Below, in pieces: positions 1 to 7,933 of a stretch of DNA of 64,000 nucleotides. The notes beneath the pieces were generated by a model. The model was not told where the DNA came from. It was given only the letters and a program-made list of their open reading frames with translations, and did no database searches. Within the stretch, counting starts at the first letter, position 1. Each line of letters starts with the position of its first letter. Origin of the DNA: Sinorhizobium sp. A49 (lineage in GTDB: Bacteria; Pseudomonadota; Alphaproteobacteria; Rhizobiales; Rhizobiaceae); contig NZ_MUNW01000080.1 of NCBI RefSeq assembly GCF_002002725.1, positions 1 to 64,000 on the forward strand, read 5' to 3'. Made by a program: the position numbers and the translations under genes.

Positions 1-550
1 GTGGCGGGCCATCGGCCGCCTGAGCAAGGCCGATCTCCAGCGCGTAGATGCGGATCGGCTCGACGATGTTTTTCAGCTGCGTGGCGCCGAGATCGGTCAC
101 CACCAGATCGAGCCGCGCCTTCACCTGACGGTAGGCATCCTCGGAGAGACAGATAGCGCCGGGGCGGGCGATGCCCTCCAGGCGCGAGGCGATGTTGACG
201 CCGTCGCCCATCAGGTCGCCATCGCTTTCCTCCACGACATCGCCAAGGTGAATGCCGATGCGGAACTCGATGCGCCGGTCTTCGGGCACGCCGGCATTGC
301 GCTCCAGCATCGCGCTCTGCACCTCGATGGCGCAGCGCACGGCATCGACGACGCTGCGGAACTCGATCAGGCTGCCATCGCCGGTGCGCTTGACGATGCG
401 GCCATTGTGGACGGCGATGGTCGGGTCGATGAGATCGCTGCGAAGCGTGCGCAGCCGCGCCAGGATGCGCTCTTCGTCGGCGCCGGCCAGCCGGCTGTAG
501 CCGACGACGTCAGCGACAAGGATGGCCGCAATCTTCCTGATATCGCTCAT
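1..550 (-). CDS. Class III adenylate/guanylate cyclase, N-terminal part (runs off window)
   Basis: The reading frame starts at ATG 550 on the minus strand and is cut by the window edge after about 183 residues. It opens directly with a class III cyclase catalytic domain: metal-binding Asp in ILVADVVGYSR (about residue 14), the RTGDG loop with the second metal Asp (about 58) preceded by Lys 54 of VKRTGDG, and the later MGDGVNIASR segment carrying the transition-state Asn and Arg. The Lys/Asp pattern favours ATP as substrate, giving cAMP. In rhizobia such cytosolic proteins usually continue into TPR repeats; that part is not visible. A MITE-like repeat lies only about 20 bp upstream of the start codon and could affect its promoter. 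Confidence 0.88.
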   Translation of the reverse strand, partial: MSDIRKIAAILVADVVGYSRLAGADEERILARLRTLRSDLIDPTIAVHNGRIVKRTGDGSLIEFRSVVDAVRCAIEVQSAMLERNAGVPEDRRIEFRIGIHLGDVVEESDGDLMGDGVNIASRLEGIARPGAICLSEDAYRQVKARLDLVVTDLGATQLKNIVEPIRIYALEIGLAQAADGPP

Positions 551-570
551 GGACGCCCCGCTACGACCTG

Positions 571-838
571 ATGCCAACCTTCACTCATATCGACCGATCG
601 CGCCGGACCGCGTTTGGTTTTCGGCAATCAGAAAACCGTAACGCGGCCATGGGGGCCGATGAGGATTGTCGACGCCGTCATGAGGCCAAAGGCGCCCTTC
701 CCATCGGGTGGGCCTTGTGTCGGCCACCGGTCGCGCCGCAATCCTCACCCATGCCAAGGCGTCGCTCTGAAGCCCGCTCCTCACAGGACGACCGTGCATG
801 ATTCGACGCAATCGGCTAATATCAGAATAGTCTTATAT
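571..838. repeat. MITE-like element, diverged copy 1
   Basis: This roughly 268-bp stretch is the same element as the intact copy at 8098-8364, in opposite orientation. Its left end (ATGCCAACC, then ATCGACCGAT) and right end (CGCAATCGG, then TAATATCAG) match the terminal inverted repeats of the intact copy with several substitutions, and the interior shares blocks such as GAGGATTGTCGACGC and GTGTCGGCCACCGG. The right terminus has decayed (AATAGTCTTAT instead of the full repeat), and no convincing target duplication is left. It fills the gap between the cyclase and the peroxiredoxin; no gene is supported inside it. Confidence 0.75.
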
Positions 839-965
839 TACGCCAGATTACCATAGCGAGAAGGCCTGCGCCTCTCGTCTCTCTACCTCTTCTTTAGAAG
901 TTGCCTATCGCCCCAAAAGTGGCAAACTCGCTGCCTTGTCTGGCGCAAGTCAGCCTATTCAAATC

Positions 966-1637
966 ATGGGGTCTATCGTGACACTTGCAATCAACGACAT
1001 CGCACCGGATTTCCAGGCGGAGACCACGGAAGGCAAGATCCAGTTTCACGACTGGGTCGGCGATTCCTGGGCCGTGCTGTTCTCGCACCCGAAGGATTTC
1101 ACGCCGGTCTGCACCACCGAGCTTGGCTACATGGCCAAGATCAAGCCGGAATTCGACCGGCGCGGGGTCAAGATCATCGGGCTTTCCGTCGATCCGCTCG
1201 ACCGCCATGCCGGCTGGGTCAGCGACATCGCGGAAACGCAAGGGGCTACGCCGAACTTCCCGATGATCGCCGATGTCGATTACAACGTGTCGAAGCTCTA
1301 CGGCATGCTGCCGGCGCCGGTATCGGGCGACCCGACGCAGCGCACCGCCGCCGATAACCAGACCGTGCGCAACGTCTTCGTGGTTGGGCCGGACAAGAAG
1401 GTCAAGCTCATCCTGATCTATCCCATGACCACCGGCCGCAACTTCGACGAGGTGCTGCGGGTGATCGATTCCTTGCAGCTGACGGCCAAGCACAAGGTGG
1501 CGACGCCGGTGAACTGGAAGAACGGCGAAGACGTGATCATCGCCGGCTCGGTCAGCGACGAGGAAGCCAAGCAGAAGTACCCGGAAGGCTGGCGTGCGCC
1601 CAAACCCTATATCCGGATCGTGCCACAGCCGAAGTAA
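966..1637 (+). CDS. 1-Cys peroxiredoxin (Prx6/AhpC-TSA family)
   Basis: A 223-residue thioredoxin-fold peroxidase that reduces hydrogen and organic peroxides in the cytosol. The peroxidatic cysteine is in HPKDFTPVCTTE (Cys about 49), preceded by the family's Pro and Thr, and the Prx6-specific C-terminal arm (DVIIAGSVSDEEAKQKYPEGW..PKPYIRIVPQP) is complete. No resolving cysteine of the 2-Cys type is seen. ATG 966 is used here; the GTG at 978 (giving VTLAINDIAPDF) sits 7 nt after ATGGGG and matches the usual N-terminus of rhizobial homologues, so it is an equally good start. The gene precedes a persulfide dioxygenase, which fits a thiol/oxidant defence role. Confidence 0.93.
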   Translation: MGSIVTLAINDIAPDFQAETTEGKIQFHDWVGDSWAVLFSHPKDFTPVCTTELGYMAKIKPEFDRRGVKIIGLSVDPLDRHAGWVSDIAETQGATPNFPMIADVDYNVSKLYGMLPAPVSGDPTQRTAADNQTVRNVFVVGPDKKVKLILIYPMTTGRNFDEVLRVIDSLQLTAKHKVATPVNWKNGEDVIIAGSVSDEEAKQKYPEGWRAPKPYIRIVPQPK

Positions 1638-1727
1638 CAGCGTAGGCGCGGCTCGCCGCGCGCCACCGCCTACTGCCTGAGGTACGTTGCACGAGAACGC
1701 AGTCGTGCGACGGCTTCAGGCTTCTGA

Positions 1728-1785
1728 TTTTTCGCATGTCGTCGCCGCGAAACCGCTCGCGCCCTTTCGGGCGTTATGCCTTAAA
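1728..1785. repeat. Short rhizobial intergenic repeat, degenerate copy
   Basis: The block TTTTTCGCATGTCGTCGCCGC followed by GAAACCGCTCGCGCCC resembles a repeat whose better copies in this window are at 8681-8762 and 45728-45825 (core CGCATGTCGTTATCGCAAAACCGC). It lies between the peroxiredoxin and the persulfide dioxygenase and has no coding potential of its own. Confidence 0.4.
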
Positions 1786-1893
1786 TCGGAGCCGGTTTCA
1801 GGCGGAACATGCACTCGTTCTTCAAGCGTTGCAGCATCCTGCGGGTGCGATCTGTCGCGCGGGATGCTGGTGGTCCCTGCAAGGGAGAAGCCG

Positions 1894-2952
1894 ATGATCT
1901 TTCGTCAACTCTTCGACAGCACCTCCGGAACCTATACCTATCTGATTGCCAGCCGACAGGGCGGCGAGGCGCTGATCATCGACCCGGTTCTGGAAAAGGT
2001 CGACCGCTACCTGCAGCTGGTGCGCGAGCTCGACCTGAAACTGGTCAAGGCGGTGGACACCCATCTGCATGCCGATCACATCACCGGGCTCGGGGCGCTG
2101 CGCGACCGCACCCACTGCATCACCGTCATGGGCGAGCAGACCGCCGCCGATGTGGTTTCCATGCGGGTGGCCGAGGGCGACCGGGTTTCGATCGAGGGTC
2201 TGAGCCTCGATGTGCTCTACACACCCGGCCACACGGACGACAGCTATTCGTTCCTGACCGGTGGGCGCGTGTTTACCGGCGACACGCTTTTGATCCGCGG
2301 CACCGGCCGCACGGATTTCCAGAACGGCGACCCGCGCCAGCAATATGATTCGATCTTCAACAAGCTGTTGAAGCTGCCCGAGGACACGCTGGTCTATCCG
2401 GCCCACGACTATAAGGGCGATACGGTCTCGACCATCGGTGAGGAAAAGCGCTTCAATCCGCGCCTGAAGGTCGGCTCGGTCGACGAATATGTCGACCTGA
2501 TGAACAATCTCAACCTGCCGAACCCGAAGATGATGGATGTGGCGGTGCCGGCCAACATCCATGTCGGCCTGCACCAGGACGAGATCGCCGCCAAGGGCTG
2601 GGCGGTTTCGGCCGTCGAAGCCATGGCGTTGAGCGGCCGTGCGGACGTGGCGATCGTCGACCTGCGCGAAAAGGCGGAGCGCGAAAAACATGGCGCCATT
2701 CCCGGCGCGCTGCATGCGCCCTATCCGGAACTGCGGGAAAACATCGGTGCCGGCGGCATGCTGCATGAACTGGCGCTTGCGACCGGAAAGCGCATCGTCT
2801 TCTATTGCGCCTTCGGTGAACGCTCGGCGATGGCGGTCGAGGCGGCGCAAGCCGCCGGGCTGATCAGCGCCTGCCACATCGAAGGCGGCATCGATGCCTG
2901 GAAAAGGGCAAACGGGCCGCTGGTGGGCCACGGCACCGCGCGGCAGACATGA
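1894..2952 (+). CDS. Persulfide dioxygenase-rhodanese fusion (ETHE1/Blh-like)
   Basis: A 352-residue cytosolic two-domain enzyme. Residues 1 to about 230 form a metallo-beta-lactamase fold with the metal motif THLHADH (residues 56-62), the GHTDDS histidine (113), FTGDTLLIRGTGRTDFQ and the YPAHDY histidine (171), the layout of ETHE1-type non-haem iron persulfide dioxygenases that oxidise glutathione persulfide to sulfite. Residues about 235-345 form a rhodanese domain with catalytic Cys 305 in the loop YCAFGERSA, which would move sulfane sulfur between thiosulfate/sulfite and glutathione. Start ATG 1894 follows AAGGGAGAAG. The fusion suggests sulfide or sulfane-sulfur detoxification; the sulfatases later in the window also belong to sulfur metabolism but are not linked in an operon. 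Confidence 0.92.
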   Translation: MIFRQLFDSTSGTYTYLIASRQGGEALIIDPVLEKVDRYLQLVRELDLKLVKAVDTHLHADHITGLGALRDRTHCITVMGEQTAADVVSMRVAEGDRVSIEGLSLDVLYTPGHTDDSYSFLTGGRVFTGDTLLIRGTGRTDFQNGDPRQQYDSIFNKLLKLPEDTLVYPAHDYKGDTVSTIGEEKRFNPRLKVGSVDEYVDLMNNLNLPNPKMMDVAVPANIHVGLHQDEIAAKGWAVSAVEAMALSGRADVAIVDLREKAEREKHGAIPGALHAPYPELRENIGAGGMLHELALATGKRIVFYCAFGERSAMAVEAAQAAGLISACHIEGGIDAWKRANGPLVGHGTARQT

Positions 2953-3208
2953 CGCGCAAACGACGCTGTAACGCTTTAAAGTTGCTGCATAATCTTTCCC
3001 TTATGTCGGAACCGATTTAAGACGTCGTGCAGGAGCCGGAAGGGGTGGGCTAGAGACGAGTTTGGCGGCAAGACCGGCGCATCGACCTGAGGGGGCGAGG
3101 CGCCGGCCGCTTTTCGTTGTCGCGTGCCGTCCCTGACCGTCGGAGCAGTGTCGACCTGGCGTTGCTCCAGGTTTCCTTGTTCGAGCCAAACAGGAGGACA
3201 ATGGCACG

Positions 3209-3535
3209 ATGCAGAAGGTTTTGACGATTATTTCCGTGGCGCTCGTCGCAGGCGGGCTGGCCGCCTGCTCCCAGACGGAGGCGCTCGAACAGCCGGCGCC
3301 GGCGCCCGTGACCGCGCAAGCCAGCACGGATGCCGCTGGTGCCGGCGACAAGACCGACGAGATGGCATGCCTTGCCATGGTCGGCCGTCAGGCGAAAAGT
3401 ACGGTCACGACATTGAGCGCCCAACCGTCCGGCGCGAGCACGGTCGTCATGGTCGGCGTCGGGGCGAAAAGCGTGCCGTGGCGATGCGTGGTGTCGAAGG
3501 GCATCGTCTCGGAGGCGGTTGCTGCCGCGGGCTAG
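3209..3535 (+). CDS. Small lipoprotein of unknown function
   Basis: A 108-residue protein with a lipoprotein signal peptide ending in the lipobox LAAC (Cys about 22), so it should be lipidated at the inner or outer membrane. The mature part begins with a Pro/Ala-rich linker (EQPAPAPVTAQ) and then a compact domain with two cysteines (MACLAMVG and PWRCVVSKG) that may form a disulfide. The ribosome-binding site AGGAGG lies about 10 nt before ATG 3209. I do not recognise the family; the same lipobox-plus-CysX-Cys layout recurs at 12464-12787. Confidence 0.7.
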   Translation: MQKVLTIISVALVAGGLAACSQTEALEQPAPAPVTAQASTDAAGAGDKTDEMACLAMVGRQAKSTVTTLSAQPSGASTVVMVGVGAKSVPWRCVVSKGIVSEAVAAAG

Positions 3536-3607
3536 GCGCTCCACGGTGGACGGCCGACGGAGCCCTTGCCAGTCCGAAAAGGTCTGGAGGCTCCGTCGAA
3601 GCCAGCG

Positions 3608-4489
3608 TTATGTCTCGCCCATGAACCGGGAGAGGGCGGCAAAGTCGTCATGCAGATGGCCGGCCTGAATGGCCCGCTGGAACACCGCCTCATAACCATC
3701 GACGACGGTCCGATCGATCCGGCGCGTTTCCATCAGTTCCTTGAGATGCTGGAAGGCGCCGTAATGCGGCGAGATTGACGAAAGCGTTTCCGCGTCGCTT
3801 TCAAACCGCCCGGCATTCGTCCGCTTGATCAGGTCGACAACCAGCCCTTCGATGACAGGTGCGGTCGCCGTCCATTGCCGGCCAAGCTCGCCAAGGTCGA
3901 TGCCTTCGGCCCTGCTGACGGCGATGGCGTGCAGCCCGCCGAAGAGCGCCCCCCACATCAGCGCCAGCACGGCGCTGTCGAGCGCGTTGGCGAGCCCCGG
4001 CTCGGTGCCGATGTGCTGGACATTGCCGCCGAGTGCGCGAAACACGTCCTCGTTCTCGGTGAAGGGTTCAAGCGCGCCCGAAAGCAGGATCGTGCCCGCG
4101 TCCGTGCCGATGAAGTCGGGTGTCGCCAGGATGGCGCCATCGAGATAGCGGGCACCGTGGGCCGCGGCCCACCCGCTCGTTTCACGCGCGCCATGAGGCG
4201 TCCCGGATGTCAGCTCGACGATCAGCTTGCCGCCCAAACCGGGCGTGACGTCGCTTGCGCGCAGCAGGGTCGAAGTGGCGGCATAGTCGCTGACATTGAC
4301 GATGACGATCTCGGACGCGTCGATCGCCTGTCGGACGGTCGGCGCAACGGTGGCGCCGTGTGCGCCGAGCGCTACGGCTTTCTCGCTTGTCCGGTTCCAG
4401 ACGGCGGTGCGATATCCGGCCTTGAGGAGGGCACGCGCCAGCGCCGATCCCATACGTCCCGTTCCCAGGACACTGATTGAAGGCTTCAT
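3608..4489 (-). CDS. NAD(P)-dependent oxidoreductase, imine-reductase-like
   Basis: A 293-residue member of the 6-phosphogluconate / beta-hydroxyacid dehydrogenase superfamily. The Rossmann motif GTGRMG is at residues 9-14 and WNRTSEK follows at 31-37; Arg-Thr after the second strand favours NADPH. The C-terminal half (GLHAIAVSRAEGID and the final helical part with HLKELMETRRIDRTVVDGYE) resembles imine reductases and their relatives more than 3-hydroxyisobutyrate dehydrogenases, because the usual catalytic Lys motif is not obvious. Start ATG 4489 has GGAGA just upstream. It is divergent from an HxlR regulator with palindromic operator sites between them, so its expression is probably controlled by that repressor. 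Substrate is unknown. Confidence 0.85.
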   Translation of the reverse strand: MKPSISVLGTGRMGSALARALLKAGYRTAVWNRTSEKAVALGAHGATVAPTVRQAIDASEIVIVNVSDYAATSTLLRASDVTPGLGGKLIVELTSGTPHGARETSGWAAAHGARYLDGAILATPDFIGTDAGTILLSGALEPFTENEDVFRALGGNVQHIGTEPGLANALDSAVLALMWGALFGGLHAIAVSRAEGIDLGELGRQWTATAPVIEGLVVDLIKRTNAGRFESDAETLSSISPHYGAFQHLKELMETRRIDRTVVDGYEAVFQRAIQAGHLHDDFAALSRFMGET

Positions 4490-4583
4490 TGCAGATCTCC
4501 ATATCCATTGGCGCGACGCACATTTTTTGCCGTCGCGGGCCAGAGGTATGGTGGTGCTGGATGCGCGCAATACGCACCTGGTG

Positions 4584-4613
4584 GTAAGCGCTTACCGCGA
4601 AGTAAGCGCTTTC
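4584..4613. promoter_or_regulatory. Twin palindromic operator between reductase and HxlR gene
   Basis: Two almost identical 12-bp palindromes, GTAAGCGCTTAC (4584-4595, perfect) and GTAAGCGCTTTC (4602-4613, one mismatch), lie 18 bp apart centre to centre in the divergent intergenic region. Outer arms TGGTGG and CCACCA add a wider symmetry. Dimeric winged-helix HxlR regulators bind such palindromes in their own promoters, so this is the likely binding region controlling both flanking genes. Confidence 0.7.
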
Positions 4614-4636
4614 CACCATGGACCGAGGAGGATGAC

Positions 4637-4993
4637 GTGAACCCGATGATGGAAAATTGTGGCTTTGCCGCAGCGCTCAGGGCGATCGAGGGCAAGTGGA
4701 AGGTCGATATCCTCTGCGAGCTTGGAAGAGCGGCGCGGCGGTTCGGCCGCCTTCGCCAGGCCATTCCGGCGATCAGCGAAAAGATGCTGGCCCAGCAACT
4801 GCGCGAACTGGAGGCGGATGGGCTGGTCGATCGCACCGTCTATTCCTCGCTGCCCGCCAAGGTCGTCTATTCGCTGACGGAGCGCGGAGCGGCGCTGAAC
4901 GTGGCGGCCGCCGCTTTGTGCGCCTGGGGTGAAGCGGGCGGTAGGGGCGCCGATCGTTCTTCGGCGGTGGTCGACGATGCGGTGGTTGTCTGA
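4637..4993 (+). CDS. HxlR-family winged-helix transcriptional regulator
   Basis: A 118-residue regulator with the HxlR core: IEGKWKVDILCEL, then FGRLRQAIPAISEKMLAQQLRELEADGLVDR (winged helix) and the strand pair VVYSLTERG. A cysteine near the N-terminus (MENCGF, residue 8) and another in DILCEL are in places where redox-sensing HxlR proteins such as HypR and YodB carry reactive thiols. GTG 4637 is chosen because GAGGAGG ends about 5 nt before it; ATG 4646 is the alternative. Divergent from an imine-reductase-like gene, with twin palindromes between; it probably represses both genes until an electrophile or oxidant acts on it (inference). Confidence 0.86.
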   Translation: MNPMMENCGFAAALRAIEGKWKVDILCELGRAARRFGRLRQAIPAISEKMLAQQLRELEADGLVDRTVYSSLPAKVVYSLTERGAALNVAAAALCAWGEAGGRGADRSSAVVDDAVVV

Positions 4994-5096
4994 CGCGATG
5001 GGCCGCGGTTGAGAGGTGAGGGCGAGCCTCGCCGTCTCCGGTGATTTTCGCGAGCCTGTTACCTTGGGAACACCTGTAGCCTCGTACGTGGGCTAG

Positions 5097-5254
5097 TATC
5101 CAACACATGCAAGGCAATGACCTTTGCCAAGAGCAATGCGAACCAACTGATAGCCTCCCAGTCAGTTGGTTCACGTGATCCCAACGAGCCTCCCCGTTGG
5201 TGATCCGCATCTGCCAAAGACCCGTCGCGTGCTGACCGCGGCGGGTCTTTTCTC
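5097..5254 (+). ncRNA. Candidate trans-acting small RNA with two anti-Shine-Dalgarno hairpin loops
   Basis: Three ordered hairpins lie in this non-coding stretch. Hairpin 1: AACCAACTGA (5141-5150) pairs perfectly with TCAGTTGGTT (5162-5171), loop TAGCCTCCCAG. Hairpin 2: CCAACG (5181-5186) pairs with CGTTGG (5195-5200), extended by GATC/GATC, loop AGCCTCCC. Hairpin 3: a 14-bp stem beginning AAAGACCCG (5216) and ending CGGGTCTTT (5250) followed by TTCTC, a typical rho-independent terminator. Both loops show the same octamer AGCCTCCC, complementary to Shine-Dalgarno sequences. This architecture resembles alphaproteobacterial sRNAs of the alpha-r14 (NfeR1/Smr14C) type, but family membership is from memory. 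The 5' end is uncertain. Confidence 0.65.
5216..5254 (+). terminator. Rho-independent terminator of the candidate sRNA
   Basis: The stem AAAGACCCG-T-CGCG / CGCG-G-CGGGTCTTT has one T-G wobble and a 7-nt loop, and is followed by a short T-rich tail. It is one of the strongest terminators in the window and no protein-coding gene ends just before it. Confidence 0.8.
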
Positions 5255-5384
5255 GTCTGGGCCAAAGTTTCCCGCCACCGTCCGGCAGGCCGCCGCTCGC
5301 TTGACACCAATCCCGATCCTGTCACGATCCGGCCGCGGGGTCTGTGACCCTGCTCTGTCGATGTCGGTTCCCAAGGAGAGTGTC

Positions 5385-5681
5385 ATGAAGACGGGCCTGC
5401 GTGCTGCTGCCGCTATCGCTGCATTTGTTCTGGCCGGAGAGGCGCTGGCCGGTATTCCACAGGTCAATGCCTCCTGCCCGGGCAAGATCGAGGTGCACGC
5501 CGACGAGGGCGGGCCGATCTATATCAACGGCAAGGAAGGCAAGCTGAAGAAGTTCAACGACAACTACTTCGAGGCCAAGGGCGCCGGCGTGACGATCTCG
5601 CTCAGCATCAACCCGGATGGCTCGCCCGCCATATCCTACACCGGCAAGGGCGGTGCCAACGGCATCTGCACCATCAAGTAG
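5385..5681 (+). CDS. Small secreted protein of unknown function
   Basis: A 98-residue protein with a clear Sec signal peptide (MKTGLRAAAAIAAFVLAGEALA, cleavage near residue 22). The mature domain is about 76 residues with two cysteines (ASCPGK and GICTIK at the end) that could pair in the periplasm, and a repeated Lys/Gly pattern (INGKEGKLKKFNDNYFEAKG). ATG 5385 has AAGGAGAG about 6 nt upstream. I do not recognise the family. It ends 2 bp before the convergent beta-lactamase gene ends. Confidence 0.75.
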   Translation: MKTGLRAAAAIAAFVLAGEALAGIPQVNASCPGKIEVHADEGGPIYINGKEGKLKKFNDNYFEAKGAGVTISLSINPDGSPAISYTGKGGANGICTIK

Positions 5682-5683
5682 CC

Positions 5684-6490
5684 CTACCGCCCGGCAAGCA
5701 GTGCCGGCAGTTCGCCGAGGAACGCATCTCGGGCGCGCACGCCAGGGGTGCCGGGCTCCTTCCTTTCGTCCTGGATCAATCGGGCAAAGACGAAGGTCCG
5801 GCCGTCCTTTTGCGCCCAGCCGACGAACCAGCCCCAGCCGCGCGCCTCGTCGAAGCTGCCATCGGCCCGGCGCGGGAAGGCGGCGCCGGTCTTGCCGTGC
5901 ACGGTCCAGCCGCCGGGTACTTCGCGCTCTTCCACCACCTTCAGCGTCATGGCGGTGGCATGGGCACTGACGGGCAGCCGGCGATTGACCAGTTTCTTCA
6001 GGAAGGCGACCTGTTCGCGCGGCGAGATCTTCAGCGACGAAGCGATCCAGGCGCGCTCAAGCCCGTTGTTCCTGCCGGGATCGCCGGAAAAATCGGCATT
6101 GCCGTAGTCGAATTTAGTGGCGTAGTCGTGCAGCGCCTTCTCGCCGAGCGACTTCGTCATCTGCTGGGAAAACCAGACGACGGAGTACTTCATCCAGCGC
6201 ACCGCGTCGGTCGGCTGTTTCCAGTTGTCGCCGCCCCAATCCACATAGCCCTTGCGGAAAGCAAGCGTCGGCTCGTGCTCGTCCTTGAGATAGCCGCTGT
6301 CGTAGCCCATCAGGCTGAGCGCCACCTTGAATGTCGATGCAGGGGTGACGCGGCCATCGCAATCGCCCTCTTGCAGCACGGTGCCTTCGCCGCCCGCATC
6401 CGCAATCAGCGTGCAGATCGTGCGTGCCTCGGCCGTCGAGGCCGTGGATATCGCCAGCAGCAGGCCGGCGGCGAGGAGGGTGAGTTTCAT
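5684..6490 (-). CDS. Class D (OXA-type) beta-lactamase
   Basis: A 268-residue periplasmic serine beta-lactamase. After the signal peptide (cleavage near residue 22) all class D motifs are present in order: S52-T-F-K55 (nucleophile and general-base Lys), S103-V-V, Y129-G-N, K200-T-G and the downstream WGWFVGW region. Length is standard. Such enzymes hydrolyse penicillins and sometimes other beta-lactams; spectrum cannot be read from sequence here. Start ATG 6490 follows AAAGGAACC. No mobile-element features, integron site or regulator flank it, so it looks like a resident chromosomal gene. The protein has a Cys pair (TICTL, GDCDG) that might form a disulfide. Confidence 0.93.
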   Translation of the reverse strand: MKLTLLAAGLLLAISTASTAEARTICTLIADAGGEGTVLQEGDCDGRVTPASTFKVALSLMGYDSGYLKDEHEPTLAFRKGYVDWGGDNWKQPTDAVRWMKYSVVWFSQQMTKSLGEKALHDYATKFDYGNADFSGDPGRNNGLERAWIASSLKISPREQVAFLKKLVNRRLPVSAHATAMTLKVVEEREVPGGWTVHGKTGAAFPRRADGSFDEARGWGWFVGWAQKDGRTFVFARLIQDERKEPGTPGVRARDAFLGELPALLAGR

Positions 6491-6922
6491 GGTTGGTTCC
6501 TTTGCTCTGCAATTTCCGGGGCAGATAGCAGCGGTTTCATCGCGGCGACAAAGGGCGAATATTGGGGCGAGGCATGAGGAAAATTAGGCCTTCTTCGCGA
6601 CCCCATATGCCGGCCGATCGCGGAGCCGGGCTGGAGCGAGACGCACGGCGCAGGTTCCGCCAGCGAAGATCTTTGCCGAGGGGCGACAACGCGCATTATG
6701 CTGTCGAAAATGATGTATGGAGGCCTTACGTATTTCCGTAGTCGACATCGCTCCTTGCTAAGAACACAATGTGCCTGTAAAGGGTCTGCCATCGATCTTG
6801 CTTGCTGAGCTTTGTTTTCTCGCCGACCGGCGTTCAAGCTGACCTTTCCTATCAAAATCGATCTTACTGCCGTGTCCGGCCCAAATCCGGGCGGCGAACT
6901 TTTTGATTGAAAGGAAATTCTT
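6491..6922. other. Intergenic region, probable promoter and long leader of the cold-shock gene
   Basis: No gene is supported in these 432 bp. The beta-lactamase promoter must lie at the left end. The right part probably contains the promoter and 5' leader of the CspA-type gene; such genes often have long structured leaders, but I could not identify a specific element. An imperfect inverted motif TTACGTATTTCCGTAG occurs near 6727. Confidence 0.4.
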
Positions 6923-7132
6923 ATGAATACTGGAACCGTAAAGTTCTTCAACACCACCAAGGGTTTTGGCTTCATCGCTCCGGACGACGGCGCAACCGAC
7001 GTTTTCGTGCACGCTTCTGCTGTTGAACGCGCCGGCATGAGCTCGCTCGTAGAAGGCCAGAAGGTCCGTTTCGACATCGTTCGCGATGCACGTTCGGGCA
7101 AGAGCGCTGCCGACAACCTGTCTGCTGCGTAA
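6923..7132 (+). CDS. CspA-family cold-shock protein
   Basis: A 69-residue single-domain nucleic-acid chaperone. It has both RNA-binding motifs of the cold-shock domain, KGFGFI (RNP1) and VFVHASAV (RNP2), and the standard GTVKFFN opening strand. It binds single-stranded RNA and DNA in the cytoplasm. AAAGGAAA precedes the start codon and a strong terminator follows at 7201. The gene is monocistronic, typical of the family. Confidence 0.97.
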   Translation: MNTGTVKFFNTTKGFGFIAPDDGATDVFVHASAVERAGMSSLVEGQKVRFDIVRDARSGKSAADNLSAA

Positions 7133-7200
7133 TCACCGATATTTCGTCTCTGGTCTTTGACCACGGATGTACTGGCATCGGCCATTGAGACGATATTGAG

Positions 7201-7229
7201 AAGGTCGGGATTTCCCGGCCTTTTTCTTT
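7201..7229 (+). terminator. Rho-independent terminator of the cold-shock gene
   Basis: AAGGTCGGGA pairs with TCCCGGCCTT (one T-G wobble) and is followed by a T-rich tail TTTTTCTTT. It lies about 70 bp after the cold-shock stop codon. Confidence 0.85.
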
Positions 7230-7277
7230 GCCCGCTTTTCCTGTCGGAAAACCGCAGAGCGGTTTTCTTGAGAATGC

Positions 7278-7676
7278 TTAGTCGAATGTTTCTTTCGAGC
7301 CGTCGTCATAAATAACAGCGCGCACGCAGGTGTAGGCGGTGATGTCGTCGGCATTGATCTTTAAAAGCCGTTCGATCGTGAAGGGTCCCCAGACGCGTTT
7401 GCCGGTAAAGGTGCCGCCGGCGGGAATGGTGATGTCCCTGTCGATTTCCAGCGGGCCGATCGTGGCGCCCAGCGCGTCGGTAAAGCCCAGTTGCGCATCG
7501 AGCATGCGAATGCCTTTTCCCGCGCTGGAGCGGACGGTAAAGGACAGCTCGTTCATATGGCTGTCGACCGGTTTTATCGACCATCTCGAGATCGTCAGCA
7601 GGTCGTCATTGCAGGCGGCAAGGGCTGGTGCCGTGCCGGCCAGCACCAGGGCGAAGGCCCATAGAACGCGACGCAT
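7278..7676 (-). CDS. Secreted protein of unknown function
   Basis: A 132-residue protein with a Sec signal peptide (MRRVLWAFALVLAGTAPALA). The mature part of about 110 residues is predicted mostly beta: ISRWSIKPVD, ELSFTVRSSAGKGIRMLDAQLGF, ITIPAGGTFTGKRVWGPF, and has two cysteines (AACNDD and AYTCVRA). ATG 7676 follows GGAGAAG. I do not recognise the family, but the layout resembles small periplasmic beta-sandwich proteins. Confidence 0.72.
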   Translation of the reverse strand: MRRVLWAFALVLAGTAPALAACNDDLLTISRWSIKPVDSHMNELSFTVRSSAGKGIRMLDAQLGFTDALGATIGPLEIDRDITIPAGGTFTGKRVWGPFTIERLLKINADDITAYTCVRAVIYDDGSKETFD

Positions 7677-7933
7677 GGATCTTCTCCGGTTGCGGGACGG
7701 CACGAAAATGCTGGCGCTGGACCGCGCAGCCAAAGGTGGAGGCCCGGCGCGCCTGGGGTGGCAGGCCAGATTTCGACGGGCGTCGACGCGAATGCCCGTT
7801 TCCTGAGGTCGTACCCGGTCGACGGCCAAAAAACTGAAGCGATCGGACGTGGTACAGCGACCTTCATGCGTCTGAGAACACGCACGGCGCTGCGGGTCAG
7901 AGGCCATCCGGCTTCGGCCAGGCGCATTGCGGC

